From: Marthasterias glacialis | Taxonomy: Eukaryota > Echinodermata > Asteroidea > Forcipulatida > Asteriidae | Reading direction: 5' to 3' | Length of the DNA: 64,000 nucleotides | NCBI GenBank assembly: GCA_911728455.2 | Contig: OU452239.1 | Coordinates: 10,708,328 to 10,772,327 of the forward strand | Shown here: positions 12,776 to 25,200 of the stretch, piece by piece | How the letters are laid out: every line of letters starts with the position of its first letter | How positions within the stretch are numbered: the first letter of the stretch is position 1 | Made by a program: the position numbers and the translations under genes | Notes under the pieces: generated by a model | What the model saw: only the letters and a program-made list of their open reading frames with translations | What the model was told of the DNA's origin: nothing | Database searches by the model: none

Positions 12776-14020
12776 CTAAGTTTACGACCGCTTTCATGAC
12801 TTGAAACTTGCCACAATGTTCATTTCACCGAATTGTACATTACGTCAAACATTTCAAACATTTAGACTGTTTTTTTTTTTTTTTTTTTTTTTTTGCCCAG
12901 TTTGGTCAGCATCGTGTTCCTTCATAATTTGTGTATTTGTGTCCAAATGTCGTGTTGGTGGGGACAAAAATCGCCCGCCCACCCACCGTGCATATTGCTC
13001 TATGCACCGTGTAACCGACACGCTCCGTTTCTACTTCGAATCTGAATACATGATATTGACCGATTCGCTTGAGTGTGCATTACACAACATCGTCTCCAAT
13101 GGCCTGTTCTGTTTCTCGTTCCCCCGTCTCTTTAGCACTCTATAATCTTTGCTCCGTATCTATGGAATGACTTGGCGTGTTTTTCTTACTGTTTCTTCAT
13201 CGATCCAAGCTCCATGCATCAACAAGTTAAGAAGGTCGAGTTGTCACAAAAGTTACACGTCGCACGGACCGGCTTGACCATCGGCCTAGCCTTCAAACAT
13301 TGTTTAAAAAGTTTGTGTGGGATTGGGAAAAACGATAAACTTTCTTCTCTCTCAATCTTGTTATTGTTATTAAAGATGTAGTGTAGTCGAAAACAAACAC
13401 ATCATGGACGCGATTCGTCATTTTTAAAACTGTACGCAGGACAACGAACTGGTTGACTGTGTAAAAAGACTAACTTTTAGAGACCTATCCCCCATCGAGT
13501 TGGAGTGTTTCCCAGTAACGTTGGCAAGTACACGGTAAAAAGAAAAGCCATGGTAAATGAGACAGTGACGGTGTGACCGTGTGACCATGGTGTGACAGAA
13601 GCAGAAATGGAGTTCTAATTTTTAAGATTGAAAACATGTTCTGGTGATGGTTCAAGAAGGTACATTTTTATTTTTTAAGGAGTGTTGGATTTTTCATTTG
13701 TTTGTTGATGATCAAACAATCATGTCAAAATCATATTCACAATCATATTTCATACATAGCCCAGTATTTTATTTTTAGTAATTTATTAATTTAAATTTTA
13801 ATATTTCATAAAAAAGGTGAATAAACAGTTTTAGCATGGTTAGCCTACAAACTCAATATTAAGTAATGAATTAAAAAGTATTAATAAATACCTAGGACAG
13901 TTTGTGGATTCTGATTGGTCAAAATGTGATCACGTGGGGGTGTATTAACGGCGATATAAAGACCGGCTAACAAAACAAGAAAATTTTAGCCGTTTATTTC
14001 GTTAAAAAAGGTATTTATTA

Positions 14021-14191
14021 ATGGGAATAACAGTGCGAGGACCCGGTCTTCACTGCTTGTTAATGACCTTGGGTGGTGGCTGGCTGCTGTTAACGACCGC
14101 GCCTCCGGCTTGGTCGTTAACAGCGGCCAGCCACCACCCCGGTCATTACCAAGCAGTGAAGACCGGGTCCTCGCACAGTTATTCCCTTAAT
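14021..14191. repeat. GC-rich hairpin with about 80-bp arms
   Basis: Left arm GGGAATAACAGTGCGAGGAC and right arm GTCCTCGCACAGTTATTCCC, continuing inward through GGTGGTGGCTGG and GTTAACGACC to a loop of about 13 bp. Only a few mismatches. ATTAATAAATACC (13882) and GGTATTTATTAAT (14011) add an outer short pair. Confidence 0.9.
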
Positions 14192-14559
14192 GATAACTTA
14201 GATATTTTGTTATAAAAATAATAAATCTGAGTGAGAAAAAAAAGGGCAATTGGTTATAACAATTTATTCCTGCTAAAAATAGAGGAAAAGTCAACCATCC
14301 CACTGCCACTCACTTGTTATGATAAAAATCATTGTCTAATCATGGTGAGCCTTTCCATCAGTACGAGTTACTGGACCGAACAATTTATTATTATTTTTTT
14401 TTAAACCTTTGTACATTATCTGTATAAATGTCCAAATATTGACGAGGTATTGTTGGGTTCAGTTACTCGGAGCGTAGTGAGTAAGAGCAGGTAGTAGTAT
14501 TCTTTGAAAGTGTTTGTTGGAAATATTTTCCTGTGCTAAAGTTCTCGATTGATTCCTGA

Positions 14560-14720
14560 ATGCGAGGTCATTGGTTCGAATCCTATTCAAGTACTATGCG
14601 TATGGATTTTTTAACAACAGGACCAGAAAAGCACCCAGCTGGGATAATCGTAACCCTTCATCTCTCTCTCCAGTCTGCGACTGTTGGGAGGATTGAGAGT
14701 TACGATTATCCCAACGAGAA
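14560..14720. repeat. SINE-like fragment with TAATCGTAACCCT hairpin
   Basis: GGTTCGAATCCTAT (B-box-like) followed by GGGATAATCGTAACCCTTCA and its complement GAGAGTTACGATTATCCC. Similar hairpin to the one at 9505-9585. Confidence 0.55.
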
Positions 14721-14943
14721 AGCACTGAGTATGCAGTTGAAATATTAGTGTTATAATATAAGCACTGTGCTTTGAAAAACAAAATGAAATCGGGCAAATT
14801 TTTCACAATCACTGCTATGATTGACATTTCTTGAATGTCTTTTTCTTTCTTCCAGAAAACTACCCTCCATTCTTGAGACACAATCCCAAACTTAAAGGCG
14901 TCTGATCGTTCAAGCCAGCATCAGCGAACTTCAAGCTGTCAAC

Positions 14944-17161
14944 ATGAAGAGCATCCACTCGGCATTTATCTGCACCCTGCTTTTTGCCATGCTCTTTCTG
15001 TTCTTGTCCATGTTGTACATAAACATTTACAAAGTGGACACTTTGTCTGGTAAAAAAAGGTATGCATAATTAGCAAACACCTGTCTCCCAGGCATTATTA
15101 TTACTATTATTATTATTAATTATTCTGGTTGTGAAGCCAAGTGAAAAAGGTGAATGTTTTTTCTCTTGCGGGAACTGGTTGCCTGTAAATTGTGTCGTGT
15201 GACATGCCACTTAAATATTTGTTCTCATAACTCTATCCAACAGGAGCCATATGACTGGCAGAGATACCATCCACCTGTTAATGCACTCCACCTTCTTCAA
15301 AGAAAGAATCAACAAGATAGGAAACATCAGATGGGATCAGAAATCGCTTTTCTCTGAGGAGGGGGAGCCAAAAAGGGACGCAAACCAAGATGGAAAAACC
15401 GACAAGAACCCTCAAGAGGGTGTCGGGAATAACACGATACCCACCGGACTACATGCTGATGACAAATCAACAGGTGGTAATGTTGTCCCCCACCCCTGGA
15501 TGGATATCATTCAAGGTGGAAGAAATCTTTCGAGTCTTCCAGTCAATGTTGGAAAAACTTGCAAGGAGCAGACGAACGTTCTTCTCCTGAAGACCCACAA
15601 GACTGGGGGTTCCACGCTACAGAATGTTCTGTATCGCTTTGGCGATGTAAGAAGTTTAGTCTTTGCTCTTCCAGTGACTGATGTCTACATGGGTAGTCCT
15701 GTGAAGTTCAAGCCTTCTTTTGCCATTCCTTCTCCGACTGGCCAGTACAACATTCTTGCAAATCACGCTCGCTTCCACAAAGAAAGTAAGTTAGAAAGTT
15801 TTGTGCTTGTCTTGCTCTTAGTTTATGCCAATTTTGTTTTCTGCAGGACTTTGGAAACCAACGAGTATACAGTGCTTATTCATACTTTGGTGTAAGGATA
15901 TGACCAAATTTAATATTCCTCTTCATATAACACCCAAGCAGATCCTTGTCATTCGATTGGAGGATGGTCGGTCACGTGATAGCAAATAAACGTACCATTG
16001 CACGCTACGTCATTCACCGTGCATTTTTCATTCCATCCGATTTGTTCTATTGCACGCTCGCCCGCCCTCCATTGACAAAAGTGACTATTCGATTAAAAAT
16101 GGCTGAAGCATACTATACTTTATAGTGTTATCCTCCAATCAAACGACAAAGATCTACTTGGATGTTATATAAAACAAATAATAAATGTTTTTCATTCGTG
16201 CAATAGTAAGAATATTTTCATTCGTTGAAAGAGGGAATGTTCCATTCAACTCGGCTTCGCCTCGTTGATGGAACATTCCATCTTTCACCTCATGAAAATA
16301 TTCTTACCATTGCACTCATAGACATTCATTATTTGTATATTATCTCTGATGTAATGTTTACAGCTTTGAATATTGTATTTACATTATACAGACATGCACA
16401 AAGTAATGGCTCCAGGAGCCAAGTTTATCACGATCCTCCGCAACCCACCCAAGCAATTCGAAAGCACCTACAGCTACTACAAAATGGAACGTCGGTTCAA
16501 GTGCCCCCTGGATACATTTGCAGCTTCCCCGAAAAAATTCTACGAATTTGAGAGGGAAAGGAACTCACGTCATAGCAGCCTCAACCCGATGCTGTACGAT
16601 CTGGGACTGGATATGAAAGCCCTGGATGACCCCGTCAAGATCCAGAACTGGATCTATTACATTGACGATGCTTTCGACTTGGTCCTGATCGCCGAGCATC
16701 TCAAGGAATCCCTGATACTCCTCAAGGAGATGATGTGCTGGTCCTTCGAGGACATCACCTACTTCACGAGCAACGCTCGCAGCGGCATGCTGGTTGAAGA
16801 CCTGTCCGACGTGACCGTGAACAACCTACAGAAGTGGCTGGATGGGGACATGCGTCTCTACCGCCATTTTAACACCACGCTGTGGGACAAGATTAGGAAG
16901 TACGGGGTGGAACGCATGGCTGTCGACGTCGCCGAGCTCGACCGTCGGAATAAGGAGCTGAGTGAAAGGTGTGTCCAGGGGAAAAAGAAAGTGCCTGAAA
17001 TGGGAGGTAACGTTATCATTGAGAGATACATCGTAAGACCTGAAGCTGCTAATGATATGACCTGCAGGAGAATAACCCAGTCCGCTTCCAGTTACTTGAC
17101 GTCCCTGAGGCATAAAATGAACATGCGTCGACCGAAGAAGATAGACGGTGCCCATAGGTAG
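14944..17161 (+). CDS. Galactose-3-O-sulfotransferase (GAL3ST family)
   Basis: Golgi type II enzyme that transfers sulfate from PAPS to the 3-OH of galactose on glycolipids or glycoproteins. Three coding exons: 14944-15059, 15244-15785, 16392-17161, in phase, 475 aa. The exon with the ATG begins at 14856 after a polypyrimidine-AG, leaving 88 nt of 5' UTR in it. Residues about 8-28 (FICTLLFAMLFLFLSMLYI) are the signal anchor; about 39-135 is a polar stem; KTHKTGGST (155-163) is the 5'-phosphosulfate loop; APGAKFITILRNP (226-238) is the 3'-phosphate-binding motif followed by QFESTYSYY. The tail is basic. Family length is usually 400-490 aa. The acceptor sugar (cerebroside versus glycoprotein) cannot be decided from sequence, so no paralogue symbol is given. 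Intron 2 holds inverted-repeat elements. Confidence 0.9.
15923..16340. mobile_element. Two adjoining inverted-repeat structures in sulfotransferase intron 2
   Basis: Outer pair: TATAACACCCAAGCAGATCC (from 15926) with the complement near 16135-16175 (GATCTACTTGGATGTTATA). Next to it, 16186-16340 is a hairpin: AATGTTTTTCATTCGTGCAA/TTGCACTCATAGACATT, GTAAGAATATTTTCAT/ATGAAAATATTCTTAC, GGAATGTTCCAT/ATGGAACATTCC around GGCTTCGCCTCG. Confidence 0.8.
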
Positions 17162-17202
17162 GATTTGTGAGAAGAGGTTGATGACAAAGTCCTGCATTTG
17201 TG

Positions 17203-17470
17203 GCGCTCCACGCCAAAACCAGGCACTTCCTGCCGAAACTTAAAAGCTTATCAGGTAGATGAGAATTAAAGCTTTCAAGTAAGACCTAATTTAGGGCTAC
17301 ATTATTCCAGATCCGTGTTTGTATGGGAGCGTATGCCACGATAGTCTGGACTTTTACCGATGCGATTGCCCGGCTGGATTCAGTGGAGCCCACTGTGAAG
17401 CCGATTTTGATGCGTGATCGCTCATACTTATCAACATACATGTACGGAAGGTCTAAGACATCCATTCACT
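17203..17470. repeat. Family K repeat end in the sulfotransferase 3' UTR
   Basis: GCGCTCCACGCCAAAACCAG and GAGCTTTCAA-like text shared with 34110-34290 and 27770-28012. The matching other end (GAGAAGTGCCTAGTTTTG) lies at 18568-18585. Confidence 0.55.
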
Positions 17471-17520
17471 TCAATAACACATTTATTTCAAAACTTACAA
17501 CAACAAAGACAATCGTTTGA

Positions 17521-17526
17521 AATAAA
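17521..17526 (+). terminator. Candidate polyadenylation signal of the sulfotransferase gene
   Basis: AATAAA about 360 bp after the stop codon, in AT-rich sequence. It is the first canonical signal downstream of the stop that I saw. The 3' UTR before it is largely one end of a dispersed repeat (see 17203-17470). Confidence 0.4.
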
Positions 17527-18299
17527 AATGAAAACTAGCACAACACAAGCAAAGAGTAAACGACGAACGTGACCATTTTGACAATGATAATGAGGCAGCT
17601 TTAGACAAAACACAAAAACAAAAAATACGAAACAAACAAAACAACTGCAGAGTAAGCATTAGTTAATGGGCTAATTAAAACCCTGCATCTAGTGGTTGGT
17701 ACGCTTTTATTTGCAGCGAAAGTGCGCTCTTTAGCTTAGTGCTTTTAAAAAAGTTCGTTGACCCTGTTGAGCCAGAAAAAGCTCTCCCAGAGTACTCTGC
17801 ATCAGGTCGAGGCGGCAATTCAGACCTGCGTACTCGGTTGTGTACTTCTGGCCCAGATTATTTGCGATTTTTGCATGTTTTTGCTCATATTGCTCATTGG
17901 TGGTACGCTAACTGAACCCAAAGGACCTTCAGTAGTACGCGTAGTGTAACACCAGGTAGCAATACACACAGTGTTTTGAGTGGATATCATTCGCTCTCTG
18001 GGCATGCCTGATGTCTCCTGAGGACCTTCAAGAAGAATACAGAAAGTTTTGCGCATAATAAAGCGTATTCATTTGAATACGCGAATACGCAAATAAAAGC
18101 GTACCACCCATGTAATCGAATGCAAACTGCACACAATTGCATCGCAGGGTTGTTAAAACAACTAATGCCCAAAAAATAATGACACAATTAAAACCAGCTT
18201 TGAAGCACAAAAAAAAAGAAAAAAGGCTGAAGACGAGCAGTGGAGCCGGGAGAGAAAGCTAAGCTACATACATGGAATGAGAGACAAGGACTCTTTTGC

Positions 18300-18475
18300 A
18301 GGCCTGATTGCTTCGTTCTTCAAAGAGCAAGGGCGTCGATGCATTTCCTTCTGGATAAAGGGCATCTCTATGAGGAAATTGTACACTTCTATTGGAACAT
18401 TTCAAGGGCACCAAGGCAATGACCAGGGGCAACGGAGGCAATTGCCTCCATTGCCTCCGTGAAGTATCAGGCCTG
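18300..18475 (+). repeat. Family E repeat, uninterrupted copy
   Basis: Starts GGCCTGATTGCTTCGTTCTT, contains AGAGCAAGGGC, AAAGGGCATCTCTATGAGGA, CATTTCAAGGGCACCAAGG, and ends with the palindrome GGAGGCAATTGCCTCC then CCGTGAAGTATCAGGCCTG. This is the empty-site reference for the interrupted copies. Confidence 0.8.
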
Positions 18476-19057
18476 CTTTTGATCAAGGCTTTGAAATGAC
18501 AGTCATTACATTGATATCATATCTGATGTTTCGGTTGTCTTTTTAAACATCATTTTCACCATTTACGAGAAGTGCCTAGTTTTGTGCTTTTAAAAAAGAA
18601 TGGTGTTTCTGTATTCAAACCTTCACAGTACTAAAAAAAAAAAAAAAAATGGCTTCCACTAAACTTTACAACTAAAATATGTTTGTGCAAGAAAACCAGA
18701 CAGTTGTTCTACCATACACAACCTGTGCCGTTGAATGATTTTGAACGGTTGGTCAACTCGCTGCAACATATCAACCAAGAATACATTTTGTTTGGATTGA
18801 GTCGCCAAGTTTGAAATGAAATTATACAGGGTTTCTTGGGCCTATTTTGTGCCTGTTCTATTTTGTATTGAATAAAAGTCTTTCATATTTATTCAGCATT
18901 TTTGCATTGTCAGGGGTTATTTTTTAAGCATTAGAATAAAGGTTAATCTTTGTAGAAATAGGGAATTTTATTTAAGCACGTAAGCAGATGTTTTATGCTT
19001 AGTACGGGGCAGTCCTCAGCAGAAGTCCTGTTTTATTAACATTTGCTGACTCTTGCA

Positions 19058-19346
19058 GGGCTGATTGCTTCGTCGTTGAAAGGGCAAGGGCACAAAGGCA
19101 TTTTCTCCTTGATAAAGGGCAACTCTATGGGGAAAGTGTCAATTTCTATTTGACCAGGGGCAAAGGAGGCAATAGAACGTTCCGGCTTTGGCGACAAGAC
19201 CCGCCCACACACCTTAGCTTGTGTACGTTTACACCCCACTCGTGACCGAGTTTGACCGAGGTCACATGACCGAAAGGCGTGATCCAATTGGTCAATGCGC
19301 ACAGTTTGACTGACGGGCCGGAACGGTGTATTGCTTCTGTGGTTGT
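19058..19346 (+). repeat. Family E repeat interrupted at its centre
   Basis: GGGCTGATTGCTTCGTCGTT through GGCAAAGGAGGCAA-type text, broken at 19171 and resuming at 19333 with GCTTCTGTGGTTG. Confidence 0.7.
19171..19332. mobile_element. TIR element inserted in family E centre
   Basis: AATAGAACGTTCCGGC at the left and GCCGGAACGGTGTATT at the right, 162 bp, with GACCGAGTTTGACCGAGGTCA inside (direct repeat of GACCGAG). Flanked by the two halves of the family E centre. Confidence 0.7.
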
Positions 19347-19447
19347 ACATGTATCGTGCCTGAGGCTCTAGTTAGTTGTAAGCAGTCGGGTATACCGTCT
19401 TGATCTTAATATAAAAAACATGTTTGCTTACACATTATTTGTCTGCT

Positions 19448-19664
19448 GTAGTAAGCACAAAAAAATTGTGCTTACCGGGGACCACTTTTATAAAAGCTGT
19501 TCAGCACCCCAAAAAATTGCTTAGCACTGTAAAAGCTGACCCAGCAGAAAGAGGTTTCCAGCCCAAATACCATGTAATGTATACCGTTTGCAACTGGTTC
19601 TCTGCCCATTTTTGCTTAGCATAAAAATGTGGTAATAATAATTTATAATTTATAAAATTGGGCC
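19448..19664. repeat. Family C element, diverged copy
   Basis: GTAAGCACAAAAAAATTGTGCTTACC-type short hairpin, then GAGGTTTCCAGCCCAAATAC, CCATGTAATGTATACCGTTT, CTGCCCATTTTTGCTTAGCA and the terminal AATTGGGCC. Confidence 0.6.
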
Positions 19665-20671
19665 GAGGAATATGCAGTTTAATAGTAACAGGTGTACCAG
19701 ATTCCCCCAGCCTTGTAAATGAAATTAAAACAACAAAGAAATTAATTAGCCTAATATTTTTGTTGCGACCATTAGCATTGGCTTTGCCATGAGATCAAAT
19801 TCTCCTGCCAGTCTAGAAGCACTCAAAATATTAAATTCACAACGAAAACAACAGATGGCTGAAAATGTAGGTGTAGTGATGTACGTACAAATAAAATAAA
19901 TCGCATGGCCAAGCATGGTACAATTAATGTGTACTTCATGTGCGCACTTGTGGCGGGTGGGGGCTCCATTCATGCCACTCCTGTTAATTCCCAATCAAAA
20001 CACCACACAACCAAGCTGTGGAAATTTGTCAATTATTAAAACACGGTGATGTTTCTCCACACTCTGTGTGTGGTTATTTGAACTTATTGGGCCCTTCAGA
20101 TGGTCTAATCTATTTTTTTTTCTTTATTTTATGCGTATGTATGTATTTATTTGTTTGTTTATTTATTTTATTTTAATCTTATTTTGTTGTTTTTATTTTT
20201 GTTTTTTTTGATATATTTTTGTAACAGTAAGGTGGAAAGAAAAGAGCAAATAACAATACCTTTTGCGGTCACACTTTTGTAAAAACCAAAGATATTTTTT
20301 CATTAGTTTACTAAAAACAACTTGAGCTTTAGCTGCAGTTTACTTTGCTATCAGACTGGTATTTAAATATTGAATATCCAAAGAAAGAATTATTTATTAA
20401 CAGTAACTTTATTGAATATTCATTGCAATATTTTGATAGTTGTAACTTATATGGATGACTAAAGTTCCCAAAGAAGTAGTAAATATCGAAAACTATTTGT
20501 ATATATCTGTGCAAAACTATAATGGAAAAATATACTTTCACATCTGCATTGATACTTGAAAGCATTTACACAATATCATGAAAAAAAGTAGATTTTGAAT
20601 ACGCACACTCGTCAACGCGCGACAAACAAATTCGTGCCACGAAAGATCACCTTTGACCGGCGCACGTGTTG

Positions 20672-20679
20672 TATATAAA
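20672..20679 (+). promoter_or_regulatory. TATA-like box, possible selenoprotein S promoter
   Basis: TATATAAA preceded by an E-box CACGTG at 20663-20668, followed by GC-richer sequence and a splice-donor-like GTACAG/GTATAT at 20798/20799. It could start a non-coding first exon joining to the exon with the selenoprotein S ATG, 1.5 kb downstream. Nothing in the sequence proves the link. Confidence 0.28.
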
Positions 20680-21106
20680 CTTGGTACGGGTACATGATTG
20701 TTTTGTGTCAGCCACAGAAACAGTCGTCGGGTAATGGTGACGAGCGGGCGTCTTCAAGTAGATTTTGTTTGTTTGTGTTTTATTCTGGACGAGTACAGGT
20801 ATATTTTATTACTTTAAGTAGTTTTTAATCAGTCAACGTCCATCATTTTTCCCTTCTTTTTCTTGGAGATAATTGTTAAGGTAAATTCAACACTGTCGTG
20901 TGAAATACTGCCTTATTTGGCAATAAGTGTTTGCCGGCACAATAGGAATAATTACAAGTTAGATTTTTTTTGCAGTGTGCAGTTTTAATTGTTGTAAGAC
21001 TTTATGGGCGTTCGGACAAGCATTCCCAATAAAACATGTACTTTAATATTTTGTAGATTTGTTTGTGTATTTTGTGTCTTCTTCTGCTGCCATTGTTGTT
21101 GTTTCC

Positions 21107-21281
21107 AATAGACCTTCATCATGCTGCCACCATCTTGGTCATGTTCCCTGTATCCAATAACAGTAATAGATGCTAATATTCATTGCACAAAAAGGAACCA
21201 GACTATTTGCCCTTCCAGCCTCGGTTTGGTTACATTGGTTTGAATGGGAAAAAATCAAGATGGCCGCACCATGATAAAGGT
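21107..21281 (-). mobile_element. Family F TIR element, copy 1
   Basis: AATAGACCTTCATCATG at one end, CATGATAAAGGTAC at the other; interior matches 26913-27099 in reverse (GTTCCCTGTATCCAATAACA, GAGGCTGG/CCAGCCTCGGTTTGGTTACA). Confidence 0.8.
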
Positions 21282-21318
21282 ACATTGGTTTAATTCATTC
21301 CCTTCCTCTGATGTCCCA

Positions 21319-21438
21319 ATGGGAGACTTTGGGAACGCTAGGTGGCAGCACCAGGCAAATCCATTGTTCTCCGAATTGTAAACAATGGAAAATGACCTGG
21401 TGTGTCTGCTGCCACCTGGCGTTCCAAAGCCGCCTATT
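21319..21438. mobile_element. Family A hairpin element, copy 1
   Basis: AATGGGAGACTTTGGGAACG ... CGTTCCAAAGCCGCCTATT with AGGTGGCAGCA/TGCTGCCACC inside the arms and ATTGTTCTCCGAA in the loop. Confidence 0.85.
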
Positions 21439-21444
21439 CACCTG

Positions 21445-21615
21445 AAGTCATCACCACAAGAAATCTTGGTTGCGCCATTATTAGTCTGAATGTTGACGAA
21501 ATCGGAGCCTTTCGGATTTTTTCGGAAAAGGAGGAATTCCCTTTTGCTGGCAAAAGGAGGAATTCTCCTTTTTGTCACGTGACATTTGGGTGATACCTGA
21601 CCCTAAAATCGACAG
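21445..21615. repeat. Fragment of the 28342-28832 element
   Basis: Shares CGGAAAAGGAGGAATTC, CTCCTTTTTGTCACGTGACA and TTTGGGTGATACCTGACCC with the complete element. Confidence 0.75.
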
Positions 21616-22206
21616 GGCAATCCTCTCTAATGCTTTTTTCTCTTTCCAGTTTGCATAATGAATATATTTTTCAACAGGATTGGACTGTATAAACTTGAAA
21701 ATAAGAGCTTTTAAACTAAGATTAATCTCAATTATTAAATAATTGGGTTAACAGAGAAAATTTACCCACAAAGTGAATTAATCTTTGGCCAGTCATTTTC
21801 ACTTGTGGTTTAAACTTGGTGTTTTGTTAAACAAATCCAAATCATTTTTTTTCTAGCATAATCTGTTGCCTTTTCATACAGTAACAACATTACACCACAG
21901 CTTTCTCTATGGCGGTAATTGAACGCAAAATACTTCTTATCTACGACAGCGTCTCTTTTTAAAAGTGTCAAAACAACAGAGGGCGTAAAAACACAAACAA
22001 TAACACGTCAGCCTTCGTCGGGAACCCAGACTTACTAATTCAGAGAGAAAAATTTAATGTATCCGGTGGCAGACTATCAATATTTATTTTTATTTTTGGC
22101 GATCTCATCGACGTATTTCTGTCCGGTGTCTACCGCGGTATATTATTTTGAATTTATTTGAACCTATATTTATAATTTTAATCAAGAGTCTGTTGGGAAC
22201 TTCAGG

Positions 22207-25200
22207 ATGTCAGAAGGTTTCTTTGAGGACAGGGAGCTACCCCAAGATGGGAACCAGGATCCCAAGTTGTTGTCCGAAGGATACTATTTTGGTTTGTAAT
22301 TTTTTTTATTAATGAGAATGAGATTGTTGAAGTAATTCCCCCTGGTTGGTATTCATTATCACTTACTACTTAGACCTAGACCCAGTAACTGGGGCGCTGT
22401 ACCCCTTTGCTGAGATTTTGACTTTATCGGTCGTTAGTACTAGCTAGTACGGCTAAAATGCCGTATCCGGCTGCAACTTTTTCTGCCTTAATTTAGGTCA
22501 AATTATCCTTACCTGTCCCTGTCTGTCTAACTAAGTAGAAAGGTTGACAGAATCTGTGTACACAGAGAGAGGAACAGACACTTTGAATGATAAAAAAGTG
22601 TCAAAATCATGAAAAAATAGGCTTGACAACGCTACCCGTTAAATGCCATTTTAAATTCCTTTTGGCAGGAATGCACGAAAGTGCCGGCCGCGCAATAAAT
22701 TGTCTGCTGGATTTTTCGTTTTTAAAGGTCAATAATTAGCGTTTTTGCTACCAATTCCTGGAGATGAATTTTAAAAAAGGGAAATAAAGCCCAACTTTTC
22801 TGCTAGTACGACCGATGAAGTAAAAATCTAAAAAATGGGAGTACAGCGCACCAGGTCTAGGTATCACTATCGCCTCGGTCCGAATTGAAAGCGTACTGAG
22901 TATGTTTATACCATACCAGTACCAATCTTCCATTGAAATATTTCTGTCTGAAATATGGTCAAAGTCAAGAAAATAGAATTTGAAGACCCCGATTCTAATT
23001 TTGATTGTAATAATCAGAAATTAAGGACAATGTGTTTACACGCTGAAAAGTGTGCACGTTTTTTAAAACTGTTTCCTTCTGACACGCCCGACGGATTGAG
23101 CTCAAACTTTGGTGAACAATATGAAACTTAACTGTTCCCTGATATGAAAAACAACAAACCCACAGTCATGACAGTGAAGTACTTTTTTCAACTTGCTTAT
23201 TTCATTTCATTTATTAATTCTGGTTGTGAAGCCAAGGATTCTCAAAAAAACGAACTTAATCACTATACTAGCCAAGAACCCCATGGAGAGAAGACAAGGA
23301 AGGAAGTTTCAGTTTTAGATGTTGGAGGAAAAACCCCAGAGGTTTATTCCAGGGAATCAGGCAGGGACTGAAAAACCCAATCCACATAGTGCCCCGTGGG
23401 ATTCGAACCGGGGTCCTAGAGGTGGAAGGCGAGGAAAGATACCACTACACCAACCCGACCACCCAATGTTCCCTCAAAAAAATAATATTGTAATTCTCAT
23501 TTCTATTTTTATTTTGCAGTAATAGAGTTCTTGGCCAGCTATGGATGGTACATTCTGATAGCAGTTATTTTGTCACTGTACGTATACAGCCAATATGGCT
23601 CCAAGCTTGGTAAATGGCAGCAGAAACGTAGTAACGACAGCCGTGGTCTGTCACATTATGGTGAGAAGATAAATGATGTAGATCCCCAAATACTATTTTT
23701 TCACCCGTTGGCTTACAGACCGAGAATTTCATCTTTAACCGCTTAGCGCAGAGGTTCTTAAAATGTTTCCATACCACCTGACACTTATTTCTAGGAATGG
23801 CTGGAATCATTTTTTTTCTTTGAGACACAAAGAAACCATGACTAAACAGCCAAGAGAACAAAGATTCTCATTGAAGCACCAGGGTTTTTTGTTTCTCGTT
23901 CAAAAAAATATCAGATTCATTCAGCACGAATAGCAAAGCCTCAGCTGTCAGACATGGCCGACAATTGGTCCCAGAACAGGCTGGATTCTTAGTTCACTCA
24001 GACTTTGCTCCGTTGAGCCGAAATACAATTGTAAACAATGGTGGAAGCCTCTTGATGTCTCGTAATCCTCTTATAGTAAAAGGAAAAAGGTCTGGAATCA
24101 GGACTACAAAATAACCCCCACATAAAGGGAGAATTTCAGCATTATTTCCTGTACCATCTGTCCTCTGTGTGTGGGTGAAACGAAGCGCTGCGAGGCGAGT
24201 GAACAGCAGAAAGTGATTGTTGATGTAATTTTTCCTTGCAGATGCGGCCACCGTGCTGTCACGACAAGAGGCAATGGAAAAAGCCAGGCAACGAATGCAA
24301 GAAGAATACGACCTGAAAGCAGCAGAGCATGCTGAGAAACAACAACTGGTGGGTTCACACTCGGCCTTTCAGAAAAGAAAATCTCCCATTGTTCATACCA
24401 CTTTCAAACCCTTAGTTATTGTAGGTGGCTTTTTGAAATGGTGCTATTTCAGCCTTCTGGTAACTCCTGGAGTTGTAGAATTTGAAGGAGCTTTTTGGAT
24501 CAGTGTGCAACAGAAATGACAATAGCAGTAATAGTAACAATACTAATAGGGGTTGATTACCCACTTGTTTCAACGCGCCTTGCGCTTTTACTACTACCCC
24601 TGATCATTGGGCCTTAAGCATTCCTGAAACCATCTCAACTCCTTTGGAGTATGCAGCACCAGCAGCTGAATTGGCGCACAGGTTGCTGATCATAGACAAC
24701 AACAATTTCTACCCTCGCAGGTACCCATTTACTCCTGGGTGATGAGAAGCAATTATGTTTAAGTGTCTTGCCCGAGAACACAAGTGATTCGACGACCGGG
24801 ATTCGAACCCACACTCTGATGACTCGGTCATCAGAACTTGAGTGTGATGCTTTAGACCACTCCACCACGACACACATTTGGCCCTTACAATTGTGAACAC
24901 TTGATTTATACATGTATCCGGAGAAACTTGCAGCAACTTTTTATTTTCATCAGGCAGAAATTAAAAGTCTAGATTCAGCTAAAAGTCTGAAACTTTTTCC
25001 ATCCCTGTAATAATAACAATAACCAGTTCTTATATAGCGCATTTCACAATAACGTCTCTATGCGCTTTACATTAGTGCCCTGGTCATTGGGCCAATAACA
25101 TTCCTGTAGTTTTTCTCAGCTCCCTGGGGAGTATTTAGCCCCGAGCTGCCGTGGCGCTCCGAAGGCTTTTTCAAACCCAGTATCAACCTCTACCCTCGCA

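Larger units (their letters stand above)
10249..14855. other. Intergenic region between the divergent beta-galactosidase-like and sulfotransferase genes
   Basis: The two genes are transcribed away from each other, so both promoters should be here. I see AT-rich direct repeats (10780-10860, ATACTAAAAATAGATAAATA), duplicated ACACGGGTGTTACAA segments (11420-11560), tandem CGACCGATTGGTC-like motifs (11690-11750) and poly(G)/poly(T) runs at 12700 and 12870. No convincing coding exon. Confidence 0.5.
17527..20660. other. Intergenic region, sulfotransferase to selenoprotein S
   Basis: Composed largely of the repeats listed separately, plus poly(A) at 18630-18650 and T-rich low-complexity DNA at 20100-20220. 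No exon recognised. Confidence 0.5.

Noticed and set aside
23994-24519. Longer open frames overlapping selenoprotein S exon 3 and continuing into its intron
   Set aside because: The conserved segment ends at the donor CTG/GTGGGT at 24348; the continuation lacks similarity to anything and breaks the family sequence.
24605-24873. tRNA gene on the minus strand (A and B boxes present)
   Set aside because: Similar heads recur at 43690, 60935 and elsewhere, each joined to the same non-tRNA body, and the acceptor and anticodon stems do not pair well; it is a SINE.
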